A DNA stretch of 64,000 nucleotides from Burkholderia paludis (lineage in GTDB: Bacteria > Pseudomonadota > Gammaproteobacteria > Burkholderiales > Burkholderiaceae). This document shows, piece by piece, positions 1-9,016 of the stretch. Location of the stretch: the NCBI RefSeq assembly GCF_000732615.1, contig NZ_JPGL01000047.1, positions 1 to 64,000 on the forward strand, written 5' to 3'. Numbering within the stretch: the first letter of the stretch is position 1; each line of letters begins with the position of its first letter. The notes below the pieces were generated by a model. The model was not told the DNA's origin. It saw nothing but the letters and a program-made list of their open reading frames with translations, and made no database searches. The translations under genes and the position numbers were made by a program.

Positions 1-158
1 ACGTCGTCCAGCGTCGCCTTCGGCACGGTGCCGACCAGCGTGCCGTCGTACGGGTTGCGCACGTCGATCACCGCGTCGCGCCACACGCGCTGCCCGTCGA
101 TGCGCAACGCTTCGTGCCGCACGCCGGATGCGGGAATCGGCTTCAGGACCGTGCTCAT
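1..158 (-). CDS. Aldehyde dehydrogenase family protein, N-terminal 52 residues only
   Basis: The start codon ATG is read leftward from 158 and the gene runs off the left edge, so only the N-terminus is present. The translation begins MSTVLKPIPA and contains the NPYDGTLVGTVPKAT segment typical of the N-terminal part of NAD(P)-dependent aldehyde dehydrogenases, where the first strand is followed by the VNPATGE-like turn. The active-site cysteine and glutamate lie outside the window. A good Shine-Dalgarno (GGGAGACGAC) precedes the start. The nearby sulfoacetaldehyde genes make a C2-sulfonate or C2-phosphonate aldehyde a possible substrate, but this is inference only; phosphonoacetaldehyde dehydrogenase (PhnY) type is one option. 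Confidence 0.7.
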   Translation of the reverse strand, partial: MSTVLKPIPASGVRHEALRIDGQRVWRDAVIDVRNPYDGTLVGTVPKATLDD

Positions 159-211
159 GTCGTCTCCCTCTTCGTGTTGCGTGATCGCGGCCGCGCCGTC
201 GGCTCCCGCCG

Positions 212-550
212 CTAGCGAACCACGACCAGCCCTTCGTATTCGAGGCAGCGGCACAGCGTCGCCCACGCCGGCGAGTCGGGCCATGCGCGCGCACCGGAAT
301 CGATGCGGATCGGCCGCCCGAATTCGCGCGATGCGCACGCGAGCAGCGTGTGTGCGATGCCGCTGCGCCGGTACGCGGGCTCAACGTACAGCCGCGCGAG
401 CGACGGCGCCGGGCCCATGCCGTCGCCATCGTCGAGACCGAGTTCGCCGATCGCCACGTCGTCGCGATACGCGACAGCCGTCGCACGCGCGTCGTCGAAC
501 ACGATGCGGATCACGCGCTCGCAGCGATCCCTGAACACGACGACGTGCAT
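212..550 (-). CDS. GNAT-family N-acetyltransferase
   Basis: This 112-residue protein carries the GNAT acetyl-CoA binding motif A in the segment ARLYVEPAYRRSGIAHTLL (about residues 52-70), where R-R-S-G-I-A corresponds to the Q/R-x-x-G-x-G/A pyrophosphate loop. It is near the minimum size for a single GNAT domain. The substrate cannot be told. It lies between the aldehyde dehydrogenase start and the divergent MocR-type regulator gene. It reads in the same direction as the dehydrogenase, with a 53-base gap, so co-transcription is likely. Confidence 0.75.
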   Translation of the reverse strand: MHVVVFRDRCERVIRIVFDDARATAVAYRDDVAIGELGLDDGDGMGPAPSLARLYVEPAYRRSGIAHTLLACASREFGRPIRIDSGARAWPDSPAWATLCRCLEYEGLVVVR

Positions 551-817
551 GACGTTCCCCTCCTCCGCATGACCCGCGCGGCGAACGCAACGGGCGCACG
601 CCTCCCTGCGCCCGCGTACCGGGGAGTAATCCGGATCGTCCGGGGGCGACGAGTTGAGTATCGTCTTGCCACGTCGGCGCGCAGTAGTGCCAGACGACGC
701 CTTTCATTGAGTCCACATCCGCGACGCGACGCGCGTATTCTCGCGACACCGCGCCCGTCGCCGGCCGCGCGCCACGCGCACCGCCTCGCGTTTCCCGTAT
801 CGATCACAGGAGGAAGC

Positions 818-2341
818 ATGCCGAGTCGTACCCCGACCGCCCTATGGGCCCAGCAGTTCCGGCGGTCGTCGGCGTCGAGCCTGCAGGACCAGATCCGGCG
901 CATGCTGGTGGCCGCGATCCTCGACGGCCAGCTCGCGCCCGATGCCGCGCTGCCGTCGAGCCGCGAGCTTGCCGACCAGCTCGGCGTCGCGCGCAACACC
1001 GTCGTGCTCGCGTACCAGATGCTCGTCGAAGAGGGCTACCTGCTCTCGCGCGAACGCAGCGGGCATTTCGTGAACCCGAAGATGCTCCAGGGCGTGCCGG
1101 GCTTCGCGGCGGCCACGCCGGGCGCGAAACCCGAAGACGGCGACGACGCGCCGGGCCGCCCCGCATGGGAGAAACGCATCGCGCATCCACCGTCGAGACA
1201 GCGCAACATCGTGAAGCCCGCGAACTGGCAGCACTACGAATTTCCGTTCATCTACGGGCAGTTCGACCAGTCGCTGTTTCCGACCAACGACTGGCGCGAG
1301 TGCTGCCTGAAAGCGCTGTCGGTGATGGAAATCCGCAACTGGGCGCCCGACCTGATCGAGCGCGACGACGAATCGCTGATCCAGCAGATCCGCACGCGCG
1401 TGCTGCCGCGCCGCGGCGTGTTCGCGATGCCCGACGAGATCGTCGTCACGAACGGCTGCCAGCAGGCGCTGTACCTGATCGCGGATCTCCTGTGCGGCAA
1501 GCACACGACGGTCGGCTTCGAGAATCCCGGGTATCCCGATGCGCGCAACATCTTCGAGAACCGCAACGCGCCATTGCTGCCGCTGCCCGTCGACGGCCAC
1601 GGGATCGCGCCCGATGCGCTCGGCGGCACGCTGTCGCGCTGCGACTACGTGTACGTGACGCCGAGCCACCAGTGCCCGACCACCGCGACGATGCCGGTCG
1701 AGCGGCGCCGCGCGCTGCTCGAATGCGCGCGGCAGCACGACTTCGTGATCATCGAGGACGACTACGAGAGCGAGAACACGTTCTCCGGCACGCCGCATCC
1801 GGCGCTGAAAAGCCTCGACACGGCAGACCGCGTGATCTACGTCGGCAGCTTGTCGAAGACCTTCGCGCCCGGGCTGCGGCTCGGCTACGTGGTCGGGCCG
1901 CGCGCGCTGATTCGCGAATTGCGCGCGCTGCGGCGGCTGATGGTGCGCCATCCGGTCGCGTACATCCAGCGTGCATTCGCGACCTTTCTCGCGCTGGGCC
2001 ATCACGACGCGCTGCTGCGCCGGCTCGCGCATGCGTACAGCGAGCGCTCGCAGGCGCTGATGGCCGCGCTCGATGCGCATCTGCCGGAGGCGCGATACGT
2101 GCCGGTGACGGGCGGCGCGTCGTGCTGGGTCGAGGGCCCGCCATGGCTCGACGCGGCGCGGCTCGCGGCGGATGCGCAGGCGGCCGGGATCCTGATCGAG
2201 CCCGGCGGCGTGTTCTTCATGCGCGACGACGGCAATGCGCGCCGCTGCTTCCGGATGGGGTTTTCCGCGCTGCCGCTGGAGCGGATCGAGCCGGGCGTAC
2301 GGGCGCTGGCCGCGTGTATGCGGGCGCAGCGGCCCGATTGA
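818..2341 (+). CDS. tauR: MocR/GabR-family regulator, probably TauR-like
   Basis: The 507-residue protein has a GntR winged-helix DNA-binding domain at about residues 20-85 (SSRELADQLGVARNTVVLAY) followed by a fold-type I aminotransferase-like domain of about 390 residues. The PLP-binding lysine is kept: K347 in the segment GSLSKTFAPG. This architecture defines MocR regulators such as GabR, PdxR and TauR. The start at 818 follows a strong ribosome site (AGGAGG at 808-813); the frame is open further upstream but without such a site. Its position just before xsc-pta-tauE suggests it is the PLP-dependent activator of taurine/sulfonate catabolism. The TauR assignment rests on context; the MocR family call is firm. 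Confidence 0.8.
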   Translation: MPSRTPTALWAQQFRRSSASSLQDQIRRMLVAAILDGQLAPDAALPSSRELADQLGVARNTVVLAYQMLVEEGYLLSRERSGHFVNPKMLQGVPGFAAATPGAKPEDGDDAPGRPAWEKRIAHPPSRQRNIVKPANWQHYEFPFIYGQFDQSLFPTNDWRECCLKALSVMEIRNWAPDLIERDDESLIQQIRTRVLPRRGVFAMPDEIVVTNGCQQALYLIADLLCGKHTTVGFENPGYPDARNIFENRNAPLLPLPVDGHGIAPDALGGTLSRCDYVYVTPSHQCPTTATMPVERRRALLECARQHDFVIIEDDYESENTFSGTPHPALKSLDTADRVIYVGSLSKTFAPGLRLGYVVGPRALIRELRALRRLMVRHPVAYIQRAFATFLALGHHDALLRRLAHAYSERSQALMAALDAHLPEARYVPVTGGASCWVEGPPWLDAARLAADAQAAGILIEPGGVFFMRDDGNARRCFRMGFSALPLERIEPGVRALAACMRAQRPD

Positions 2342-2889
2342 CGAACACGGCCCGCGCTCGTGCGGCCCGCGCCTCGGGCATCCGGCATCGGCGCGTGTCA
2401 TGCGGGCGGCCCGGCGTCGGGCGACCGTGGCTCGGACATCGCGGCCGCGTCGATCGCCCTACGCTGTTCGCTCCATTCCGTCGCGGGCCCGGCTTGTCGA
2501 TTCAACCGATAAAAGCCCGCCGCTTCCATCGAAGCGGCCCCTGATCGAACGCCTGCATGACGTTCCCCCGCGTCGGCACGCGGGCCGGCGTGTGCGCGTT
2601 TCGATCGACGCCGGCATCGCGACGAAATTCGTTTCGCCTCACCTGACCAGCCCGCGCTTCCGGCGAGAAGCGCCCCGAACCACGCCGCGCCCCTCGCAGA
2701 TCATGCCCCCGGGCACGTATCACGCCGCCCCGCCCCCGCCCCGATACGGATCGACGTCACTGCTGGCCCAAGCGAAACCTCCCGACTGGCGCTACCGTCA
2801 AAAACGAGCGCTCACTAACGTGTCGATACCGCGAACCGCATGCGCGCCAGCGCCTTGCGGCACGCCCACCATTCGACAGGAGACACGTC
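2342..2889. other. Non-coding stretch of 548 bp
   Basis: I see no supported gene here. The open frames that cross it lack ribosome sites and have compositions expected of out-of-frame GC-rich DNA. The right end (about 2780-2889) probably holds the promoter of the NTF2-like gene, which has AGGAGACACGTC directly before its ATG. I found no convincing intrinsic terminator after the regulator gene. Confidence 0.5.
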
Positions 2890-3288
2890 ATGTCCGACAC
2901 GCTCACCGCCCCCGTCACGGCCGCCACGCTCGCGGCGTTTTCCGACGCCTTCAACCGGCACGACGCCCATGCATTGATGGGCTTCATGACCGAGGACTGC
3001 GTGTTCGACGCGGCCGGCGGCCCCGAGATCCACGGCACGCGCTTCGTCGGCCGCGACGCGGTGCGCGCCGCGTTCGAGGCGGTCTTCAAGACCTTTCCCG
3101 ACGCGCACTGGGGGCACGGCCGCCACTACGTCGCCGGCGAGCGCGGCGTATCCGAGTGGGTGTTCACCGGCACGCACGCCGAAGGCTGGCGCATCGAGGC
3201 CGAAGGCTGCGACCTGTTCGAATTCCGTGACGGATTGATCGCCGTCAAGCGCGCGTTCCGCAAGGAACGGCCGAAACAGCCGGCCTGA
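2890..3288 (+). CDS. NTF2-like / SnoaL-like fold protein
   Basis: This 132-residue protein matches the small alpha+beta cone fold of the NTF2/SnoaL superfamily: an N-terminal helix with FSDAFNRHDAHALMGFMTED, then HGTRFVGRDAVRAAFEAVFKTFPD and a strand ending in GLIAVKRAF. Members are often small isomerases, cyclases or ligand-binding proteins, and the sequence gives no specific substrate. It begins after a clear ribosome site (AGGAGA) and is in the same direction as the xsc operon, 172 bases ahead of it, with a separate promoter in between. A role tied to sulfonate catabolism is possible but unproven. Confidence 0.75.
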   Translation: MSDTLTAPVTAATLAAFSDAFNRHDAHALMGFMTEDCVFDAAGGPEIHGTRFVGRDAVRAAFEAVFKTFPDAHWGHGRHYVAGERGVSEWVFTGTHAEGWRIEAEGCDLFEFRDGLIAVKRAFRKERPKQPA

Positions 3289-3345
3289 GCGCGCACGCCT
3301 CGCGCATCGTCCGGGCACGCCGCCCGACGCGCATTTTGAAACGAA

Positions 3346-3388
3346 TCATTCCATTTCATTCCACATTCCCCGCCAGCGGGCGGAATGA
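3346..3388 (+). promoter_or_regulatory. Candidate activator site for xsc: repeated TCATTCC
   Basis: Two identical 8-mers TCATTCCA lie at 3346-3353 and 3356-3363, exactly one helical turn (10 bp) apart. The same 7-mer recurs inverted (GGAATGA) at 3382-3388, right before the -35 element. Tandem direct repeats upstream of -35 are the usual arrangement for MocR-type activators, which makes this the best candidate TauR site in the window. The repeats are seen; the link to the regulator is inference. Confidence 0.5.
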
Positions 3389-3389
3389 C

Positions 3390-3435
3390 TTGACCGGCTT
3401 TTCGCCGCACATAGCATCTGGAACGAGATGTTCCA
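3390..3435 (+). promoter_or_regulatory. Candidate sigma-70 promoter of xsc with palindrome near +1
   Basis: TTGACC at 3390-3395 and TAGCAT at 3412-3417, separated by 16 bp, form a plausible -35/-10 pair. Just downstream lies a perfect inverted repeat TGGAAC-GAGAT-GTTCCA at 3419-3435, which would overlap the transcription start and could be a repressor or second activator site. The xsc ribosome site GGAGAC and ATG follow at 3450-3461. Confidence 0.5.
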
Positions 3436-3460
3436 TTCATTGAACGATCGGAGACAACCC

Positions 3461-5278
3461 ATGAGCGACCAAACCACTTCCCCGCGCGTGACGGCCAGCG
3501 GCCCGCAGGACATGACGCCGTCCGAAGCCTTCGTCGAGACCCTCGCGGCCAACGGCGTGACCGACATGTTCGGCATCATGGGCTCCGCGTTCATGGACGC
3601 GATGGACATCTTCGCGCCGGCCGGCATCCGCCTGATCCCGGTCGTGCACGAACAGGGCGCGGGCCACATGGCCGACGGCTATGCCCGCGTGTCGGGCCGC
3701 CACGGCGTCGTGATCGGCCAGAACGGCCCCGGCATCAGCAACTGCGTGACGGCGATCGCGGCCGCGTACTGGGCGCACAGCCCGGTCGTGATCGTCACGC
3801 CGGAGGCCGGCACGATGGGCATCGGCCTCGGCGGCTTCCAGGAAGCGAACCAGTTGCCGATGTTCCAGGAGTTCACGAAGTACCAGGGCCACGTCACGCA
3901 CCCGGCGCGGATGGCCGAGTTCACCGCGCGCTGCTTCGACCGCGCGCAGGCCGAGATGGGCCCGACGCAGCTGAACATCCCGCGCGACTACTTCTACGGC
4001 AAGGTCAAGGTCGAGATCCCGCAACCGCGCCGGCTCGATCGCGGCGCCGGCGGCGAACAAAGCCTGGACGACGCGGCCGAACTGATCGCGCAGGCGAAGT
4101 TCCCGGTGATCATCTCGGGCGGCGGGGTCGTGATGGCCGACGCGATCGAGGAATGCAAGGCGCTCGCCGAACGGCTCGGCGCGCCGGTCGTCAACAGCTA
4201 CCTGCACAACGATTCGTTCCCGGCGAACCACCCGCTGTGGTGCGGCCCGCTCGGCTACCAGGGCTCGAAGGCGGCGATGAAGCTGCTGTCGCGCGCGGAC
4301 GTCGTGATCGCGCTCGGCTCGCGTCTCGGGCCGTTCGGCACGCTGCCGCAGCACGGGATGGACTACTGGCCGAAGGACGCGAAGATCATCCAGATCGACG
4401 CCGACCACAAGATGCTCGGCCTCGTGAAGAAGATTTCGGTCGGCATCTGCGGCGATGCGAAGGCCGCGGCCGTCGCGCTCGTGCAGCGCCTCGCGGGCCG
4501 CACGCTCGCGAGCGACGCATCGCGCGGCGAACGCGCCGACCAGATCGCGACCGAAAAGGCCGCGTGGGAAAAGGAACTCGACGACTGGACGCACGAGCGC
4601 GACGCGTACAGCCTCGACATGATCGAGGAGCAGAAGCACGAGAAGCCGTTCAGCGGCGGCCAGTACCTGCACCCGCGCCAGGTGCTGCGCGAGCTCGAGA
4701 AGGCGATGCCCGAGGACGTGATGGTGTCGACCGACATCGGCAACATCAACTCGGTCGCGAACAGCTACCTGCGCTTCAACAAGCCGCGCAGCTTCTTCGC
4801 GGCGATGAGCTGGGGCAACTGCGGCTATGCGTTCCCGACGATCATCGGCGCGAAGGTCGCCGCGCCGCACCGCCCGGCCGTGTCGTATGCGGGCGACGGC
4901 GCATGGGGCATGAGCCTGATGGAAACGATGACCTGCGTGCGCCACCGCATTCCGGTGACGGCCGTGGTGTTCCACAACCGTCAGTGGGGCGCGGAGAAGA
5001 AGAACCAGGTCGACTTCTACGACCGCCGCTTCGTCGCGGGCGAACTCGACAACCAGAGCTTCGCGGCGATCGCGCGTGCGATGGGCGCCGAAGGCATCAC
5101 GGTCGACCGTCTCGAGGACGTCGGCCCGGCGCTCAAGCGCGCGATCGACATGCAGATGAACGAAGGCAAGACGACGATCATCGAGATCATGTGCACGCGC
5201 GAGCTCGGCGATCCGTTCCGCCGCGACGCGCTGTCGAAGCCGGTGCGCATGCTCGACAAGTACAAGGACTACGTGTGA
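3461..5278 (+). CDS. xsc: Sulfoacetaldehyde acetyltransferase
   Basis: Xsc is a thiamin-diphosphate enzyme that converts sulfoacetaldehyde plus phosphate into acetyl phosphate and sulfite, the key C-S cleavage step in taurine and other C2-sulfonate degradation. The 605-residue protein shows the acetolactate-synthase fold in order: PYR domain (FGIMGSAFMDAMDIF, VHEQGAGHMADGYARVSG), central nucleotide-like domain, and PP domain with the thiamin motif GDG at 478-480 closing at VVFHN. The wording of these motifs and the length fit Xsc rather than acetolactate synthase, and the following pta and tauE genes support it. It is the first gene of the xsc-pta-tauE operon and has its own promoter. Confidence 0.93.
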   Translation: MSDQTTSPRVTASGPQDMTPSEAFVETLAANGVTDMFGIMGSAFMDAMDIFAPAGIRLIPVVHEQGAGHMADGYARVSGRHGVVIGQNGPGISNCVTAIAAAYWAHSPVVIVTPEAGTMGIGLGGFQEANQLPMFQEFTKYQGHVTHPARMAEFTARCFDRAQAEMGPTQLNIPRDYFYGKVKVEIPQPRRLDRGAGGEQSLDDAAELIAQAKFPVIISGGGVVMADAIEECKALAERLGAPVVNSYLHNDSFPANHPLWCGPLGYQGSKAAMKLLSRADVVIALGSRLGPFGTLPQHGMDYWPKDAKIIQIDADHKMLGLVKKISVGICGDAKAAAVALVQRLAGRTLASDASRGERADQIATEKAAWEKELDDWTHERDAYSLDMIEEQKHEKPFSGGQYLHPRQVLRELEKAMPEDVMVSTDIGNINSVANSYLRFNKPRSFFAAMSWGNCGYAFPTIIGAKVAAPHRPAVSYAGDGAWGMSLMETMTCVRHRIPVTAVVFHNRQWGAEKKNQVDFYDRRFVAGELDNQSFAAIARAMGAEGITVDRLEDVGPALKRAIDMQMNEGKTTIIEIMCTRELGDPFRRDALSKPVRMLDKYKDYV

Positions 5279-5327
5279 CGCCGCGTCGCTGACGCGCCCC
5301 GCCGCCGGTCGTGCGCCCCTCTCGCGC

Positions 5328-5343
5328 GGCCGGCCTTCCGGCC
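5328..5343 (+). other. Small hairpin between xsc and pta
   Basis: GGCCGG-CCTT-CCGGCC forms a perfect 6-bp stem with a 4-base loop in the 127-base gap between xsc and pta. It lacks a T-run, so it may lower downstream expression or protect the xsc transcript rather than terminate. Confidence 0.35.
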
Positions 5344-5405
5344 GGACGCCGCGCCCCGTGCGGGCCGCCGCTTCCGGCCGTTTTCCTTTCCTTCCCGAGC
5401 GAACG

Positions 5406-6440
5406 ATGAAAGCCCTCGACCGCATACTCGAATCCGCGCGCCGCCAGCCGATGCGCATCGCGCTGTGCGAAGCCGACGATCCGCGCGTGCTGCACGCCGC
5501 CGCGCGCGCGACGCGCGACGGCATCGCGCGGATCGTGCTCGTCGGCCGCCGCGCGGCGATCCACGCGGCGGCCGCGCGCGACGCGATCGATCTCGACGGC
5601 ATGACGCTCGTCGATCCGGCCGTCGCGCCGCGCCGCGACGCATATGCCGACGCGCTGCACGCACTGCGCAAAGGCAAGGGCATGACGGCGGACGCCGCGC
5701 GCGACGCGGTGCTCGACCCGCTCTGCCACGCGAACCTGATGGTGCGGCTCGGCGACGCCGACGGTTCGGTCGCGGGCGCCGTGCACGCGACGGCCGACGT
5801 CGTGCGCGCGGCGATCCAGCTGATCGGCGTCGATCCGGCGTTCCGGATCGTGTCGAGCTTCTTCCTGATGATGCTGTGCGAGCCGTTCCACACGATCAAG
5901 GGCGGGCTGATCTTCTCCGACTGCGCGCTGGTCGTCGATCCGGACGCCGGCCAGCTCGCCGAGATCGCGATGGCCGCCGCCGACAGCACGCACGCGCTGC
6001 TCGGCGAGGCGCCGCGCGTCGCGATGCTGTCGTTCTCGACGAGCGGCAGCGCGCATCACGCGGCCGTCGACAAGGTGACCGAGGCGACCGCGCGCGTGCG
6101 CGAGCGGCGCCCCGCGCTCGCGATCGACGGCGACGTGCAGCTCGACGCGGCGATCGTCGCGGAGATCGCCGAGCGCAAGATCGTGCATTCGCAGGTGGGC
6201 GGCCATGCGAACGTGCTCGTGTTCCCGAGCCTCGAAGCCGGCAACATCGGCTACAAGCTCGCCGAGCGGATCGGCCGCGCGAAAGCCGTCGGCCCGCTGC
6301 TGCAGGGGCTGCGCCGGCCCGCGAACGACCTGTCGCGCGGTTGCAGCGCCGACGACGTGTACCACGTGATCGCGACGACCACCGTGCAGGCCCAGGCGGC
6401 CGCGCGGCGCGCCGCAGCCGGCGAGGCCGCGCCCGCATGA
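5406..6440 (+). CDS. pta: Phosphate acetyltransferase
   Basis: The 344-residue protein is a short, single-domain phosphate acetyl/butyryl transferase (PTA_PTB family), without the long N-terminal regulatory region of E. coli Pta. Visible family segments include IALCEADDPRVLHAA near the N-terminus, CHANLMVRLGDADGSVAGAVHATADVVRAAIQ split over residues about 110-140, and VNVLVFPSLEAGNIGYKLA-like text (HANVLVFPSLEAGNIGYKL) in the C-terminal part. It would turn the acetyl phosphate made by Xsc into acetyl-CoA. The start at 5406 is the first in-frame ATG after the intergenic hairpin. Its stop codon overlaps the start of the next gene, showing translational coupling. Confidence 0.9.
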   Translation: MKALDRILESARRQPMRIALCEADDPRVLHAAARATRDGIARIVLVGRRAAIHAAAARDAIDLDGMTLVDPAVAPRRDAYADALHALRKGKGMTADAARDAVLDPLCHANLMVRLGDADGSVAGAVHATADVVRAAIQLIGVDPAFRIVSSFFLMMLCEPFHTIKGGLIFSDCALVVDPDAGQLAEIAMAAADSTHALLGEAPRVAMLSFSTSGSAHHAAVDKVTEATARVRERRPALAIDGDVQLDAAIVAEIAERKIVHSQVGGHANVLVFPSLEAGNIGYKLAERIGRAKAVGPLLQGLRRPANDLSRGCSADDVYHVIATTTVQAQAAARRAAAGEAAPA

Positions 6441-7204
6441 CGGCCGACAAACTGGCGATCCTGATCGCGGTGATCGGCGCCGGCAGCTATTTCCAGACGG
6501 TGACGGGCTTCGGGCTCGGGATGATCGTGATGGGCGCGACGAGCGGGTTCGGGCTCGCGCCGCTCGCGACCGTCGCGACGCTGATGAGCATCGTGTCGCT
6601 CGCGAACGGCGCGACCGCGCTGCCGGGCCGGCTGCATCACATCGACTGGCGCGCGGTGAGCGCGGCCACCCTCGGCATTCTGCCGTCGGTCGTCGCCGGC
6701 GTGGTGCTGCTCGAATGCCTGAGCCGCTCCGCCGCCGATCTCCTGCAACTGATCCTCGGCGCGGTCGTGCTGTACGGCGGCCTGAGCGCGGCGCTGCGCC
6801 CCGCGCCGCTCACGGCGCGCTCGGACAACCGCAGCTTCTTCGTCAGCGGCCTGTTCGGCGGCTTGCTGAGCGGGATGTTCGGCGTGTCGGGCCCGCCGCT
6901 GATCTTCCAGTTCTACCGGCAGCCGCTGACGCTCGTGCAGATCCGCTGCGCGCTGATCGTGCTGTTCACGACGACCTCGGCCACCCGCGTGCTCACCAGC
7001 GCATGCGAAGGCCAGCTCGACCGCGACATCTGGCTGCTGGCCGCGCTCGCGACGCCGGTCGTGATGCTGACGACGGTCGCCGCGCGCCGCTACCCGCCGC
7101 CACTGTCGGCGGTTGCATTGCGCCGGCTCGCGTTCGGCGTGCTGACGGCGATCGGCGTCGGGCTGATCGCGACCGCATTGCCGCCGCTGCTGCACGGCGC
7201 GTGA
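6437..7204 (+). CDS. tauE: TauE/SafE-family sulfite (anion) exporter
   Basis: The ATG overlaps the pta stop (ATGA), so the gene is coupled to pta. The 255-residue product is very hydrophobic, with about eight membrane segments and the paired glycine-rich repeats typical of the TSUP (TauE/SafE) family: TGFGLGMIVMGATSG near the N-terminus and GLFGGLLSGMFGVSGPPLI in the second half. Members export sulfite or sulfoacetate in bacteria that degrade sulfonates. Here it would relieve sulfite stress from Xsc, as an alternative to oxidation by the molybdoenzyme at 10964-15648. Confidence 0.88.
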   Translation: MTADKLAILIAVIGAGSYFQTVTGFGLGMIVMGATSGFGLAPLATVATLMSIVSLANGATALPGRLHHIDWRAVSAATLGILPSVVAGVVLLECLSRSAADLLQLILGAVVLYGGLSAALRPAPLTARSDNRSFFVSGLFGGLLSGMFGVSGPPLIFQFYRQPLTLVQIRCALIVLFTTTSATRVLTSACEGQLDRDIWLLAALATPVVMLTTVAARRYPPPLSAVALRRLAFGVLTAIGVGLIATALPPLLHGA

Positions 7205-7297
7205 CGCCGCGCGGCACTCGCCGCGACGCGCCGCATCGCAGCGAACCGCGCCCGCGCATCGCCGCAACCGCAGCCGCATCCGCTGTCGTCCTCCGCG

Positions 7298-9016
7298 TCA
7301 CCGCCGCGCGCCGATCCAGCCGGCGATTTCGACGAGCCGCTTCATGTCGGGCGCGGACGCGAGATCGATCGCGAGCCGGTGCCGGTAGTACGGGCCGAGA
7401 TCGAGCCCGACGCCGAGCCCCAGCACCTCGACGCGGCCGGCCGCCGACTGGCGCGCGACCACCTGCTTCAGATGATTGTCGAGGTAGTACGGATCGTTCG
7501 CGAGCGCCGTCGCGCCATCCATCGGGCTGCCGTCCGAAATCACGACCAGGATCCTGCGCGCCTCCGGCCGCGCCGCGAGCCGCGCGCACGCCCACTCGAC
7601 CGCCTCGCCGTCGACGCCTTCGCGAAACAGGTCGGACTTGAACAGCGCGGCAATGCCCGTGCGCGCATGCCGCCAGCGCGTGTCCGCATCCTTGAACACG
7701 AGATGGCCGGTTTCGTTGAGCCGCCCCGGGTGGCGCGGCTTGCCGCGCGCGAGCCAGTCCTGCCGCGCGCGACCGCCGTTCCACGCGAGCGTCGTGAAGC
7801 CGAGCACTTCGGTCGCGAGGCCCGCCGCGTCGCCCGCGCGCGCCAGCGTGTCGACCATCAGCGCGACGCCGTCGATCCACGCCTTCATCGACCCCGAGCA
7901 GTCGATCAGGAACGCGAGCACGCAGTCGGCGCGCGGCCGCACGCGTTCGAGCCGGAACAGCCGCCGCTCGGCCGGCGAACTGACGAGCTGCGCGAGCCGG
8001 CGGCCGTCGAGACGGCCATGCTCCTCGCCGAACGACCAGCCGTCGGCCTGCGGCACGACGAGCGCCGCGCGCAGCACGCGCGCGAGCCGCGTGACGTGAA
8101 TCCGCTGCGCGGCCGCCTGCGCGTCGAGCCGCTCGCGATACGTGCGCAGCAGCGCCGCGCGGATCTGCGCGGCCGGCCGGAATTCGCGGTCGTAACGCGT
8201 CGTGTACGCGCGATAGACGGCATCGCCGCCGTGCAGCACGACGCTGTCGCCCGTCTCCACGAGCGCGGGCAGGTCGATGCCCGTCTCGTCGAAGTCGACC
8301 CACAGCGAGAATTGCGTCAGCGCGTCGTCCTGCCGGCGCGCGTCTTCCGCCTCCGTGTCGACGACGGCCGCGCGCGCGTCGCGGATCATCGCCGCAATGC
8401 GCCGCGCGAGCGCCCGCGCATGCTCCGCGAAGGCGCGCTGGTCGTGCCGGCAGCGCCGCAGCCCGGCGAGCGGCGTGCCGATCTCCGGCACGATCGCGGC
8501 GCGAGGCGCTTCGATCAGGTCTTCCGTTTCCGCGAGCACCGGCCAGCCCGTCAGCCGCGACCAGGCGATCTGCGCGACCGTGTACACGAGGATCCCGACA
8601 TGCGTGTCGGCCTGCCCCGACCGATGGAACGCGCGCGACCAGGTTTCGAAGCGATGCCGCAGGTTCTGCACGACGCCGCGCAGCGCGGGCGGCGCCAGCG
8701 ATTCGCAGCGCAGTTGCTCGAGCAGCTCGAACAGCACGCGTTCGACCGGATCGTCGCCGGAGAGCGTGCGATGCAGTTCCGCATCCGAGTGCAGGATGCG
8801 CAGCGCGGCGCCGTCGGCCGCGCCACGCCACGACGCGGGATCGTCGTCGGCCTGCGCGCGCAGGTGCGGCGCATGGATCGGCAGCGGCCGCAGGTCGCGG
8901 CACACGCGGCCCGCGCGGTAATGCAGCGTCGCGTCCCGCGTCAGCGCGCGCACGGTCGACGCGCCCAGCGCCTCGCGCGCCGAGGCGCGGCGCGCGGCGT
9001 CGCGATCGGCGCTCAC
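7298..9016 (-). CDS. cobT: Cobaltochelatase CobT-like VWA protein
   Basis: The 572-residue protein has the CobT layout: a helical N-terminal region and a C-terminal von Willebrand A domain with a metal-ion site, D372-C-S-G-S in FLIDCSGSM, and a later ISDGSPMDG. In aerobic cobalamin synthesis CobS and CobT form the AAA+ motor that drives cobalt insertion by CobN. The start is a GTG whose bases overlap the cobS stop (GTGA), so the pair is translationally coupled. Compared with classical CobT, the long acidic linker before the VWA domain seems to be missing. No cobN lies in the window, so the partner subunit must be elsewhere. Confidence 0.85.
   Translation of the reverse strand: MSADRDAARRASAREALGASTVRALTRDATLHYRAGRVCRDLRPLPIHAPHLRAQADDDPASWRGAADGAALRILHSDAELHRTLSGDDPVERVLFELLEQLRCESLAPPALRGVVQNLRHRFETWSRAFHRSGQADTHVGILVYTVAQIAWSRLTGWPVLAETEDLIEAPRAAIVPEIGTPLAGLRRCRHDQRAFAEHARALARRIAAMIRDARAAVVDTEAEDARRQDDALTQFSLWVDFDETGIDLPALVETGDSVVLHGGDAVYRAYTTRYDREFRPAAQIRAALLRTYRERLDAQAAAQRIHVTRLARVLRAALVVPQADGWSFGEEHGRLDGRRLAQLVSSPAERRLFRLERVRPRADCVLAFLIDCSGSMKAWIDGVALMVDTLARAGDAAGLATEVLGFTTLAWNGGRARQDWLARGKPRHPGRLNETGHLVFKDADTRWRHARTGIAALFKSDLFREGVDGEAVEWACARLAARPEARRILVVISDGSPMDGATALANDPYYLDNHLKQVVARQSAAGRVEVLGLGVGLDLGPYYRHRLAIDLASAPDMKRLVEIAGWIGARR

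Noticed and set aside
2502..2723. A 73-codon minus-strand frame in the gap after the MocR gene
   Set aside because: It is Arg-rich, has no ribosome site, and matches no fold; it looks like chance open frame in GC-rich non-coding DNA.
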